Source: Limnohabitans sp. (GTDB lineage: Bacteria > Pseudomonadota > Gammaproteobacteria > Burkholderiales > Burkholderiaceae_C). Taken from it: a DNA stretch of 28,357 nucleotides. Both the position numbers and the translations under genes were made by a program. Where the stretch lies: contig JANQXJ010000228.1 in NCBI GenBank assembly GCA_030729445.1, positions 3,978 to 32,334 of the forward strand, given 5' to 3'. Positions 8,033 through 15,889 of the stretch are shown piece by piece. Position 1 is the first letter of the stretch, and each line of letters starts with the position of its first letter. Under the pieces are notes generated by a model, which saw nothing but the letters and a program-made list of their open reading frames with translations, did no database searches and was not told the DNA's origin.

Positions 8033-8079
8033 GGCAAAACTATCCTTTTACACCCCCACTCAAGACAAGCGAGCACACC

Positions 8080-8433
8080 ATGGGATTGAGCACACACGTT
8101 TTGGACACCATGCACGGCTGCCCCGCTGCGGGCATGCAGGTGGCCCTGTACACCACCCAAGGCGATCAGGCCACTTTGGTCAAAAGCTTCACCCTGAACC
8201 ACGACGGCCGCAACCCCGACGGCATGCTGTATGACCACGCCAGCTTGCGCAAAGGCACGTACCGTTTGGTCTTTAATGTGAGCGACTACTTCAAAGCCAA
8301 AGGCGTAGAACTGCCCGAGCCCAACTTCCTGAACAAAGTCAGCCTCGATTTTGGCGTGGCCCATGAAGACCAGCATTACCACGTGCCCCTGCTGGCCAGC
8401 CCTTGGAGTTACTCGACTTATCGGGGCTCATAA
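8080..8433 (+). CDS. uraH: 5-Hydroxyisourate hydrolase (transthyretin-like)
   Basis: A 117-residue transthyretin-related protein that hydrolyses 5-hydroxyisourate to OHCU. Family hallmarks are present at both ends: LSTHVLDTMHGCPA (His6 in the active site), the middle segment LNHDGRNPDG, and the C-terminal HYHVPLLASPWSYSTYRGS with the diagnostic YRGS end. The length is normal for the family. The ATG at 8080 is chosen because the family begins at STHVLD; an in-frame ATG at 7987 would add 31 unrelated residues and would start inside the operator region. The Shine-Dalgarno sequence is weak. It feeds the UraD domain encoded on the opposite strand. Downstream it is separated from xdhA by 179 bp of repeats. 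Confidence 0.95.
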   Translation: MGLSTHVLDTMHGCPAAGMQVALYTTQGDQATLVKSFTLNHDGRNPDGMLYDHASLRKGTYRLVFNVSDYFKAKGVELPEPNFLNKVSLDFGVAHEDQHYHVPLLASPWSYSTYRGS

Positions 8434-8439
8434 AACAAT

Positions 8440-8530
8440 GGGGATCTGACCCCAATTGATGACCCCAATTAACCTGGGTGCCGGATCAAGTCCGGCATGA
8501 CGCACGCTTAATTGGGGTCAGATCCCAATT
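8440..8530. repeat. Nested composite repeat between uraH and xdhA
   Basis: The outer arms GGGATCTGACCCCAATT (8441-8457) and AATTGGGGTCAGATCCC (8510-8526) are a perfect 17-bp inverted pair. Each arm is also a near-palindrome that could fold alone. A second CCCCAATTAA lies at 8463-8472. Between the arms sits another element, GCCGGA-TCAAG-TCCGGC (8480-8496) followed by ATGAC, which is the same type as the REP-like units at 18342-18433. The GGGGTCAGATCCC sequence resembles dispersed repeats that I associate with REP-type elements in proteobacteria; that link is from memory. No transposase gene is present. Confidence 0.8.
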
Positions 8531-8556
8531 AATCCCTCGAAAAGCTGCCCAGCGAT

Positions 8557-8582
8557 GGCCCCGATTCCTTAAAATCGGGGCC
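8557..8582 (+). terminator. Strong hairpin upstream of xdhA (terminator or leader structure)
   Basis: GGCCCCGATT (8557-8566) and AATCGGGGCC (8573-8582) form a perfect 10-bp stem with the 6-nt loop CCTTAA, ending 30 nt before the xdhA ATG. The trailing sequence TTACCGTTTATTTACC is T-rich but broken, so it is only a moderate intrinsic terminator. It may end the uraH transcript, partly attenuate xdhAB, or be an mRNA-stabilising structure. Confidence 0.5.
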
Positions 8583-8612
8583 TTACCGTTTATTTACCTC
8601 ACCCCCAGCACC

Positions 8613-10085
8613 ATGACCCAAGTCACCAACACCGTGCGCTTTGTGCTCGACGGCCGCATCGTCGAAGCCCAAGGCGAGCGCCGCACCACCACTGTTCTGG
8701 ACTATTTGCGTGAGCAAATGCACCGCACCGGCACCAAAGAGGGCTGCGCCGAAGGCGATTGCGGCGCTTGTGTGGTCATGGTGGGTGAGCTCAATGCCGC
8801 AGGCACGGGTGTGGACTACGTGGCCACCAACGCCTGCATCCAGTTGCTGCCTTCGCTGGACGGCAAATCGGTCAAAACCGTAGAGAGCCTGAAAAAAGCC
8901 GACGGTACGCTGCACCCGGTGCAGGAAGAAATGATCAAGTGCCACGGCTCGCAGTGCGGCTTTTGCACCCCCGGCATCGTGATGAGCCTGGTGAACTTGG
9001 TGCAGGTCTTGCCCATGCCCAACCGCCAGCAGATCACCGATTCGCTGAGCGGCAACCTGTGCCGCTGCACTGGCTACAAGCCGATCATCGATTCGGCCAC
9101 CAAGGCCTGCGCCAAGCCCGAGGCGCTCAAGCTCGACGACAGCGCCGATGTGCCGCTGCTCAAAGAAATCCAACGCGCCAGCGTGCCCACACTGAGCCTG
9201 GACGGCGACATCATCGTGCAGCCGGTGGTGCGAACCCGCAAAGGCAACGAGTTTGTCTCGCCCGCCACCTTGGCTGAAGTGGCCGACTATTTGGTCAAGA
9301 ACCCCACCACCACGCTCTTGGCAGGCAGCACCGAAATCGGTCTGCAGGTCAACAAACAGTTCTCACGTCCCGATCACATCATGTATTTGGGCAACGTCAA
9401 AGAACTGCGCCAAGTGACCGAGACCGCCAGCGCCTGGCGCATTGGCGCGGCCGTGTCGCTCACGCAAGTCGAAGCGCTGGTGGCCCAGGCTTACCCCGAC
9501 TTCACCGAAGTGCTGCGCCGCTTTGGCTCGCCCCCCATCCGCTCGACGGCCACGCTGGCGGGCAACATCGCCAACGGCTCGCCGATTGGCGACACCATGC
9601 CTTGCCTGATGGCGCTGGGTGCCAGCTTGGTGCTGCGCCGTGGCGACAAGACCCGCAAGGTGCTGCTGGACAACTTCTACACGGGCATGAAGAAAAACGT
9701 GATGGAGCCCGGTGAGTTCATCGAAGCCATCGAACTGCCCAAGCCCGTGGCAGGCCAAGTGTTCCGCGCCCACAAGGTGAGCAAGCGTTTTGAGCAAGAC
9801 ATCTCGGCCACTTGTGCGGCCATCAGCTACACACTGCAAGGCGGCAAGCTGAGCGGCGTGAAACTGGCCTACAACGGCCTGGCCCCATCGCCTTGCCGTG
9901 CGCCCAAGCTCGAAGCCGTGCTGGAAGGCCGTGCGCCTGCCGACGTGAAATCGGCCGACCTGGACGCCGCCATTGCCGCCAGCTTCACCGCCCGCGACGG
10001 TCTGCGTGCCACTTGGGCCTACCGCGCCTTGGTCGCCCGCAACTTGGTGCTCGAATTCATTGAAGAACAGAAAGAGGTGGCTTGA
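8613..10085 (+). CDS. xdhA: Xanthine dehydrogenase small subunit (2Fe-2S and FAD domains)
   Basis: A 490-residue XdhA. The first [2Fe-2S] cluster is bound by Cys45, Cys50, Cys53 and Cys75 (GCAEGDCGACV...NACIQ). The second is bound by Cys115, Cys118, Cys150 and Cys152 (QCGFCTPGI...NLCRCTGY). An FAD domain follows, with LLAGSTEIGL (about 235-244) and GSPPIRSTATLAGNIANG (about 305-322), and a CO dehydrogenase flavoprotein C-terminal domain ends the protein. It passes electrons from the molybdenum site in XdhB to NAD+. The start at 8613 is set by family alignment (TVRFVLDG); an upstream extension to 8478 would translate the repeat island and hairpin. The stop codon abuts the xdhB ATG. The Shine-Dalgarno sequence is poor. 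Confidence 0.96.
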   Translation: MTQVTNTVRFVLDGRIVEAQGERRTTTVLDYLREQMHRTGTKEGCAEGDCGACVVMVGELNAAGTGVDYVATNACIQLLPSLDGKSVKTVESLKKADGTLHPVQEEMIKCHGSQCGFCTPGIVMSLVNLVQVLPMPNRQQITDSLSGNLCRCTGYKPIIDSATKACAKPEALKLDDSADVPLLKEIQRASVPTLSLDGDIIVQPVVRTRKGNEFVSPATLAEVADYLVKNPTTTLLAGSTEIGLQVNKQFSRPDHIMYLGNVKELRQVTETASAWRIGAAVSLTQVEALVAQAYPDFTEVLRRFGSPPIRSTATLAGNIANGSPIGDTMPCLMALGASLVLRRGDKTRKVLLDNFYTGMKKNVMEPGEFIEAIELPKPVAGQVFRAHKVSKRFEQDISATCAAISYTLQGGKLSGVKLAYNGLAPSPCRAPKLEAVLEGRAPADVKSADLDAAIAASFTARDGLRATWAYRALVARNLVLEFIEEQKEVA

Positions 10086-12446
10086 ATGAACGCTCCTACC
10101 CCCATCAAAAACCTGTTGCCCGCTTCGGGCGTTCAGCAAGGCACCGACATCGTCCACGAGTCTGCGCACCTGCACGTCACGGGCTCTGCCACTTACATCG
10201 ACGACATCCCCGAGCACGCGGGCACTTTGTATGCCGCACTCATCTTGTCGCCCGTGGCGCATGGCGAGTTGATTGGTGACGGCATTGACCGCGCAGCCAT
10301 CCTCAAGGAGCACGGCGTCGTGGCGGTCTACACCGCCAAAGACATCCCCGGCGAAAACAACTGCGGCCCCATCATCCATGACGACCCGTTCTTGGCCGCT
10401 GGCAAGGTCGAGTTTGTGGGCCAGGCCGTGGCCGTGGTCGTGGCGCGTGAAATGCTCTACGCCCGCGAAGCCGCCAAAAAAGCCAAGGTGCTGGTGAAAG
10501 AACTCACGCCCATCTTGACCATCGAAGAAGCGATGGCCGCGAGCAGCTTCATCATGCCGCCCAAAGGCATCACGCGTGGTGACGCCGCTGCCGCCATTGC
10601 CAACGCGCCCCACAAAATCAAGGGCAGCACCAATACCGGCCAGCAAGAGCAGTTCTATCTGGAAGGCCAGATCACTTACGCGGTGCCCAAAGAAGACGGT
10701 CAGCTGACCTTGTACGTGTCGACCCAGCACCCCGATGGCAACCAGCGCGAAGCCGCACACGCCCTGAACCTGCACACCAACGATGTGGAGGTGATCTGTC
10801 GCCGCATGGGTGGTGGCTTTGGTGGCAAAGAAGGCAATGCCAGTATCTTCAGCCAGAGCGCAGCGCTCGCCGCGCACAAGCTGCAAAAGCCCGTCAAGCT
10901 GCGTGTGAACCGCGACGACGACATGACCATCACCGGCAAGCGCCACGATTTCCGCATCGACTACGAAGTGGGTTTTGACGACACGGGCCGCGTTTTGGGC
11001 GCCAACATCACGCTCATGTCGCGCTGCGGCTACAGCACCGATTACTCCGGCCCGGTGAACGACCGCGCTTGCTTGCACATCGACAACAGCTACCACATCC
11101 CCGCTTTGAGGCTGGTCAGCCACCGCTGCAAAACCAACACCCAAAGCGCCACCGCATTCCGTGGTTTCGGCGGCCCGCAAGGCATGTTCGGCATCGAGAC
11201 GGTGATGGACGAGATTGCGATGACCTTGGGCAAAGACCCACTGCAAGTGCGCAAGCTCAACCTCTACAAAGACCCGGCCATCAGCGGCACGCCCGACACC
11301 ATGACCACGCAATACAACCAGTTGATTGAAGACTGGGTGGGCGACAAGGTGATCGACCAGGTGGAGCAGGAATCCAACTACACCGAGCGCCGCGCCGCGG
11401 TGCATGCCTTTAACGCCAAGAGCAAAACCCGCAAGCGCGGTTTGGCCTTGGTGCCACTCAAGTTCGGAATCAGCTTCACCGCCACGCACCTGAACCAGGG
11501 CGGCGCATTGTTGGTGGTCTACATGGACGGTTCGGTCAGCTGCAACCACGGCGGCACAGAAATGGGCCAGGGCCTGAACACCAAGATGGCGCAGGTGTGT
11601 GCCGATGGTTTGGGCATCAGCGTGGACCATGTGCGCATCACCGCCACCGATTCACAAAAAGTGCCGAACGCTTCGGCCACTTCGGCTTCGAGCGGTGCCG
11701 ACATCAACGGCGCGGCCATCATGAACGCGACGATGCAGATGCGCGAGCGCTTGAAGCCCGTGGCGGCCCGCATGTTGGGTTGCGCTGAAGGCGATGTGAC
11801 TTTCGCGAACAACGAAGTCCACGGCGGCGGTAAAGCTGTGAAGTGGGCCGACTTGACCAAACAAGCGTACATGGAACGTGTGGGCCTTTCTGTCACGGGT
11901 TTCTACATGACGCCCGAAATCAAATACGACTTCGCGACCCTGAATGGCCGCGCTTTCTACTACTACTGCTACGGCGCGGCCGTGAGCGAAGTGGAAATCG
12001 ACACCCGCACCGGCGAGTGGTGGCTCAAAGCCGTGGACATCGTGCACGACGTGGGCCGCAGCATCAACCCTGCATTGGACAAAGGCCAGATCGAAGGCGC
12101 TTATGTGCAAGGCATGGGCTGGCTCACCATGGAAGAGTGCATTTGGGACAAGAAGGGCAAGCTGCTCACACACGGCCCGAGCACTTACAAAATTCCGGTG
12201 GCGGGCGACATCCCTGAACACTTCAATGTGTCTTTGTTCGACAACGCCAACTTGAAGCCCACGCCTTTCAACAGCAAGGCCACGGGCGAGCCGCCTTTGA
12301 TGCTGGGCTTGTCGGCCTTCTTCGCCTTGCGCGATGCGGTGGCCGCCAGCGCCGACCACAAAGCTGTGGTCTACATGGATGCCCCGGCCACGCCCGAGCG
12401 CATCTTGATGGCTTGCGAAAAAGCCAAGGCCACTGCAGGCCTTTGA
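10086..12446 (+). CDS. xdhB: Xanthine dehydrogenase large subunit (molybdopterin-binding)
   Basis: A 786-residue molybdenum hydroxylase subunit, full length for bacterial XdhB. It has the a/b hammerhead domain (about 25-130: HLHVTGSATYIDDIP) and the molybdopterin-binding domains. Key motifs are GGGFGGKEG (242-250), AFRGFGGPQG with the substrate-orienting Arg359, the molybdopterin contact TEMGQGLNTK, and ATGEPPL with the catalytic base Glu735. It oxidises hypoxanthine and xanthine to urate. It starts directly at the base after the xdhA stop, so the subunits are co-translated. The maturation partner xdhC is not next to it but about 5 kb downstream at 17524. Confidence 0.96.
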   Translation: MNAPTPIKNLLPASGVQQGTDIVHESAHLHVTGSATYIDDIPEHAGTLYAALILSPVAHGELIGDGIDRAAILKEHGVVAVYTAKDIPGENNCGPIIHDDPFLAAGKVEFVGQAVAVVVAREMLYAREAAKKAKVLVKELTPILTIEEAMAASSFIMPPKGITRGDAAAAIANAPHKIKGSTNTGQQEQFYLEGQITYAVPKEDGQLTLYVSTQHPDGNQREAAHALNLHTNDVEVICRRMGGGFGGKEGNASIFSQSAALAAHKLQKPVKLRVNRDDDMTITGKRHDFRIDYEVGFDDTGRVLGANITLMSRCGYSTDYSGPVNDRACLHIDNSYHIPALRLVSHRCKTNTQSATAFRGFGGPQGMFGIETVMDEIAMTLGKDPLQVRKLNLYKDPAISGTPDTMTTQYNQLIEDWVGDKVIDQVEQESNYTERRAAVHAFNAKSKTRKRGLALVPLKFGISFTATHLNQGGALLVVYMDGSVSCNHGGTEMGQGLNTKMAQVCADGLGISVDHVRITATDSQKVPNASATSASSGADINGAAIMNATMQMRERLKPVAARMLGCAEGDVTFANNEVHGGGKAVKWADLTKQAYMERVGLSVTGFYMTPEIKYDFATLNGRAFYYYCYGAAVSEVEIDTRTGEWWLKAVDIVHDVGRSINPALDKGQIEGAYVQGMGWLTMEECIWDKKGKLLTHGPSTYKIPVAGDIPEHFNVSLFDNANLKPTPFNSKATGEPPLMLGLSAFFALRDAVAASADHKAVVYMDAPATPERILMACEKAKATAGL

Positions 12447-12517
12447 TCCGCTTGGCAGGTGGCCCGAAGCGTTTTCGGGCATCCTGCCATTTTTCATCCG
12501 GATTCAGGAGCAGCCCC

Positions 12518-12703
12518 ATGTCAGACGATCCACGGTGCTGCGGCACCGGCACTTGCATCATCAATGCCGAAGGCCTGTGCTGGTGCGGCCAGCGATGGGA
12601 TGGCGAGAAGATGTGCTTCATGCCCGAGCCCACTTTGCAAGCCAGCCCCGCCAGCACATCGGTTGAGGATCCCTCTAAACCCGAGACGGGTTCCCACGCT
12701 TGA
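12518..12703 (+). CDS. Small Cys-rich protein of unknown function
   Basis: A 61-residue protein with a clear Shine-Dalgarno sequence (GGAG about 8 nt before the ATG at 12518). Six Cys are packed into the first 40 residues, in CCGTGTCII, LCWCGQRWDGEKMC, giving C-C-x4-C-x8-C-x-C-x9-C. This could bind zinc or an iron-sulfur cluster. The second half (TLQASPASTSVEDPSKPE) is polar and likely disordered. There is no signal peptide or membrane segment. I recall similar unnamed small proteins in Burkholderiales but cannot give a function. It is 71 bp after xdhB and 33 bp before the MFS gene in the same direction. Confidence 0.72.
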   Translation: MSDDPRCCGTGTCIINAEGLCWCGQRWDGEKMCFMPEPTLQASPASTSVEDPSKPETGSHA

Positions 12704-12736
12704 ATCTGACTTTCTTTGTTATGAGTCGGGTTCGTG

Positions 12737-13936
12737 ATGTCGCTTGAAGTAGCCGCCGACCACCCCCGCATGGTGCGGGGTCTGCTCAACGTCGCACACG
12801 CGCTGGACCATTTGTTTTTGCTGATTTTTGCAGCAGCGGTCAGCACCATCGCGGCCGACATGGGCTTGGCCCAATGGCAAGACCTGATGCCCTATGGCGC
12901 AGGCGCGTTTTTCATTTTTGGGCTGGGCTCTTTGCCTGCCGGGCGCTTGGGCGATTTGTGGGGCCGCCGCAGCATGATGCTGGTTTTCTTTTTTGGCATT
13001 GGCGCGGCATCCATCCTCACGGCCTTCGCGCAAACGCCTTGGCAGCTGGCCGGGTGCTTGACGCTGATTGGCGTGTTCGCCTCCATTTACCACCCGGTGG
13101 GCATTCCCATGCTGCTGGAGCGCTCGACCAACCCGGGCGCGACCATTGGTTTTAATGGCCTGGCGGGCAATTTGGGTGTGGCGGTCGCGGCTTTGCTCAC
13201 GGGCTTTTTGATCCAGTGGCAAGGCTGGCGTGCGGCTTTTGTCCTGCCCGGCTTGGTGGCCTTGCTGTGCGGTTGGCTGTTTGCACGCGCCTGCCCACAA
13301 GAGGTCTCATCGCCCGCCAAGCGCAAGGGCGGCGCTAAGGTGAGCTTGCCCGCGCCCCTGCTGGCCCGGGCTTTGGTGGTCATGACGGCAGCGGCCATCA
13401 CCAGCAGCGTGTTGTTCAATTTCACAACCAATGGCAACGGCCCCTTGCTGGCCGAGCGCTTTGCGGGCGTGATGGAAGACCCGGCCGCTTTGGGTCTGTT
13501 GTTGGCCTTGGTCTACGCCGTGGCCTCGGTGGCCCAAGTGGTGGTGGGCCACCTCATCAACCGCTTTCCACTCAAGCGCTTTTTCATGTTCATGGTGATG
13601 GCGCAGATCCCCATGCTGTTGCTGGCCTCGCAGGCCCAGGGCTGGTGGTTGTTTGCGGCGCTCATTGGGGTCATGGTGTTCATCTTCGGCGCCATTCCCT
13701 TCACCGATTTCATGATCGCCCGTTATGTCGACGACCGCCTGCGCTCGCGCGTGTCGGGCATGCGATTGGGTGTGTCGTTCGCGGTCAGTTCCTTGTCGGT
13801 CTGGGCCTTGGGGCCGGTGGTCAAAGCCATGGGCTTTGGCAACTCGCTCTTGCTGCTGGCGGGGTTCTCAGTGGTCACCACGCTGATCTTGACCATGCTG
13901 CCCGGCGCGGCCCACGAGCAGCAAACACCTGCATGA
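12737..13936 (+). CDS. MFS transporter
   Basis: A 399-residue major facilitator superfamily protein with about 12 hydrophobic segments in two halves, split by a charged loop near residues 190-205 (SSPAKRKGGAK). The MFS loop 2-3 motif appears as GRLGDLWGRRS (about 69-79). Segment 4-5 has YHPVGIPMLLERS, a pattern seen in sugar-phosphate/fosmidomycin-resistance-like permeases. The substrate is not readable. An adjacent GTG at 12734 is an alternative start. It lies between the purine genes and the acyl-CoA ligase, so it could serve either; the Fsr-like pattern is only suggestive. Confidence 0.85.
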   Translation: MSLEVAADHPRMVRGLLNVAHALDHLFLLIFAAAVSTIAADMGLAQWQDLMPYGAGAFFIFGLGSLPAGRLGDLWGRRSMMLVFFFGIGAASILTAFAQTPWQLAGCLTLIGVFASIYHPVGIPMLLERSTNPGATIGFNGLAGNLGVAVAALLTGFLIQWQGWRAAFVLPGLVALLCGWLFARACPQEVSSPAKRKGGAKVSLPAPLLARALVVMTAAAITSSVLFNFTTNGNGPLLAERFAGVMEDPAALGLLLALVYAVASVAQVVVGHLINRFPLKRFFMFMVMAQIPMLLLASQAQGWWLFAALIGVMVFIFGAIPFTDFMIARYVDDRLRSRVSGMRLGVSFAVSSLSVWALGPVVKAMGFGNSLLLLAGFSVVTTLILTMLPGAAHEQQTPA

Positions 13937-13949
13937 CAGAGGGTTTTTG

Positions 13950-13969
13950 ATCAGGGAAAACACCCTGAT
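13950..13969 (+). other. Hairpin after the MFS gene
   Basis: ATCAGGG (13950-13956) and CCCTGAT (13963-13969) form a 7-bp stem with the loop AAAACA, 14 nt after the MFS stop. There is no T-run after it, so it is at best a weak terminator or a processing site in the 169-bp gap before the acyl-CoA ligase gene. Nothing else was recognised in that gap. Confidence 0.4.
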
Positions 13970-14105
13970 TCGCTGCGGTGTTTCAAGTCATTTTGAGGCC
14001 GATCGCGTCAATAATGGCCGCACATTGCAGGGAGCCTTTTGTAGCTCGTGCGGCCTGACCTGCGTTTGTCTGTTTTCCTGTCGAATTCTGCCTCCAAGGA
14101 CCCTC

Positions 14106-15869
14106 ATGAGTTTCATTTCAGACCCCACGAGCGCTGAGCGCCCGTGGCAAGCGGTTTACCCCCAAGTGGGCATCACGCCCGAGTTGCCCACGCCCGAGCA
14201 CCAGAGTCTGGCGCATTTGATCCACGACCACTGCACCCGCTGGGCGCGTGACAGCCAGGCCAAGGCAGCCTTCACCTGCGTGGTGCCCAACGGCATGAAC
14301 GGCAGTTTGAGTTTTGCGCAGGTCGATGCTTTGTCGGATGCCTTTGCCGGATACCTGCGCAGCACACTGGGCTTGGCCCGGGGTGACCGTGTGGCGGTGC
14401 AGTTGCCTAACAGTTTGTCTTACCCGGTTGTGGCTTTTGGTGTGCTCAAAGCCGGGTGTGTGCTCGTCAACACCAACCCGCTCTACACCGTGAGCGAAAT
14501 GGTGCACCAGTTCAACAACTGCCAGGCCAAGGCCTTGGTGGTGGTGGACATGTTTGCCGACAAACTGCCCGAGGTGCTGGCACAAACGGGTGTGAAACAC
14601 ATCGTGCTGGCGGGTGTGCCCGAATTTTTCCCGGCGATTCCGCGCGGCATCATCCGGGGTGTGCAAAAGGTATGGAGCAAGGTGCTGCCGCCCGTGACGG
14701 TGCCGCATGTGCGCCTGCAGGCTGCGCTGGCCCAAGGCCGCGCCACTTTGGCCCAGCAGCCTGCCAAAGGTTATTGGCAAGATTTGCAGCCACACGATTT
14801 GGCCTTGCTGCAATACACCGGGGGCACCACGGGTGTGAGCAAGGGCGCGATGATCAGCCATGGCAATTTGCTGCACAACGTGCAGCAGATGCTGGCCATG
14901 GGCTCGACCCATATGACCCCCGGCCAAGAGTGCGTGCTGACCGCGCTGCCGCTGTACCACATCTTCGCGTTCACGGCCAATTTGCTGGGCTTCCTGGCCA
15001 TCGGTGCGCACAACATTTTGGTGCCCAGCCCGCGCCCAGTGCAAAACCTGCAACGCGCTGTCGAAAACTACCCGCTCACTTGGATGACGGGTGTGAACAC
15101 CTTGTTCAATGGCCTGCTCAATGAAGAGTGGTTTTTGGCTTACCCGCCCAAACACCTGAAAGCCTCGATCGCAGGCGGCACCGCCTTGCACAGCGCCGTG
15201 GCCCAGCGCTGGCGCGAAGTGACCGGCACCCCCATCGCCGAAGGTTATGGCCTGACCGAAACCTCGCCTGTGGTGAGCTTCAACCCGCTCAGCGGCGAGC
15301 CGCGTGTGGGCAGCATCGGCATCCCGGCTCCCGGCACCGATGTGCGTTTGGTGTCTGAGACCGGTCAAGACGTGCCCTTGGGCGAGCCTGGTGAGATCTG
15401 GGTGCGTGGCCCGCAGGTCATGCAAGGCTATTGGCAAAACGAGGCCGAAACCGCCAACGTGATGCATGACGGATGGTTTGCGACGGGCGACATCGGTGTG
15501 ATGGATAAGGCGGGCTTTTTCCGCATCGTGGACCGCAAAAAAGACATGGTGCTGGTCTCGGGCTTCAACGTTTACCCCAACGAGGTGGAAGACGTGATCG
15601 CGCAGATGGACGCGGTGCTGGAAGTGGCGGTGGTCGGCACGCCCGACGATCGCACAGGCGAGGCGGTACGGGCCTATGTGGTGCCCAACCCCGACCATGC
15701 AGGTCAATTGACCGCCGAAGACGTGTTGGCGCACTGCAAGCAACACCTGGCGGCCTACAAGCGGCCCAGCTCGGTGGTGCTGCGCGATGAGCTGCCCAAG
15801 TCCCCGATTGGCAAGGTGCTGCGCAAGGACCTGAAAGCCGAAGTTAACCACGAATTCAAACGCGCCTGA
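14106..15869 (+). CDS. Long-chain acyl-CoA synthetase (FadD-like AMP-binding enzyme)
   Basis: A 587-residue member of the ANL superfamily, close in size to E. coli FadD (561). It contains the ATP-binding loop YTGGTTGVSKG (237-247), the YGLTETSP motif (381-388), GDIG of the TGD motif (461-464), the hinge DRKKDMVLVSGFNVYPNEVE (476-495), and the catalytic Lys570 in PKSPIGKVLRK. It activates fatty acids to acyl-CoA through an acyl-adenylate. The start at 14106 follows AAGGA (14096-14100) by 5 nt; an in-frame extension back to 13947 has no family similarity. It ends 20 nt before the BASS gene, probably in one transcript. The context gives no link to purine use. Confidence 0.92.
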   Translation: MSFISDPTSAERPWQAVYPQVGITPELPTPEHQSLAHLIHDHCTRWARDSQAKAAFTCVVPNGMNGSLSFAQVDALSDAFAGYLRSTLGLARGDRVAVQLPNSLSYPVVAFGVLKAGCVLVNTNPLYTVSEMVHQFNNCQAKALVVVDMFADKLPEVLAQTGVKHIVLAGVPEFFPAIPRGIIRGVQKVWSKVLPPVTVPHVRLQAALAQGRATLAQQPAKGYWQDLQPHDLALLQYTGGTTGVSKGAMISHGNLLHNVQQMLAMGSTHMTPGQECVLTALPLYHIFAFTANLLGFLAIGAHNILVPSPRPVQNLQRAVENYPLTWMTGVNTLFNGLLNEEWFLAYPPKHLKASIAGGTALHSAVAQRWREVTGTPIAEGYGLTETSPVVSFNPLSGEPRVGSIGIPAPGTDVRLVSETGQDVPLGEPGEIWVRGPQVMQGYWQNEAETANVMHDGWFATGDIGVMDKAGFFRIVDRKKDMVLVSGFNVYPNEVEDVIAQMDAVLEVAVVGTPDDRTGEAVRAYVVPNPDHAGQLTAEDVLAHCKQHLAAYKRPSSVVLRDELPKSPIGKVLRKDLKAEVNHEFKRA

Positions 15870-15889
15870 GCGCCACAGCGGAGTTAGAT

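Noticed and set aside
8478..8612. N-terminal extension of xdhA
   Set aside because: It would translate the repeat island and the 10-bp hairpin and has no similarity to XdhA, whose family starts near TVRFVLDG.
9363..11630. A 755-codon open frame on the minus strand opposite xdhA/xdhB
   Set aside because: It is antisense to two clear xanthine dehydrogenase genes, is rich in His, Gly, Ala and Val in the way of a GC-codon shadow, and shows no domain.
13947..14105. N-terminal extension of the acyl-CoA ligase
   Set aside because: No family similarity; a good AAGGA site precedes the ATG at 14106.
14118..15851. A 577-codon minus-strand frame opposite the acyl-CoA ligase
   Set aside because: Shadow of a well-supported gene with all ANL motifs.
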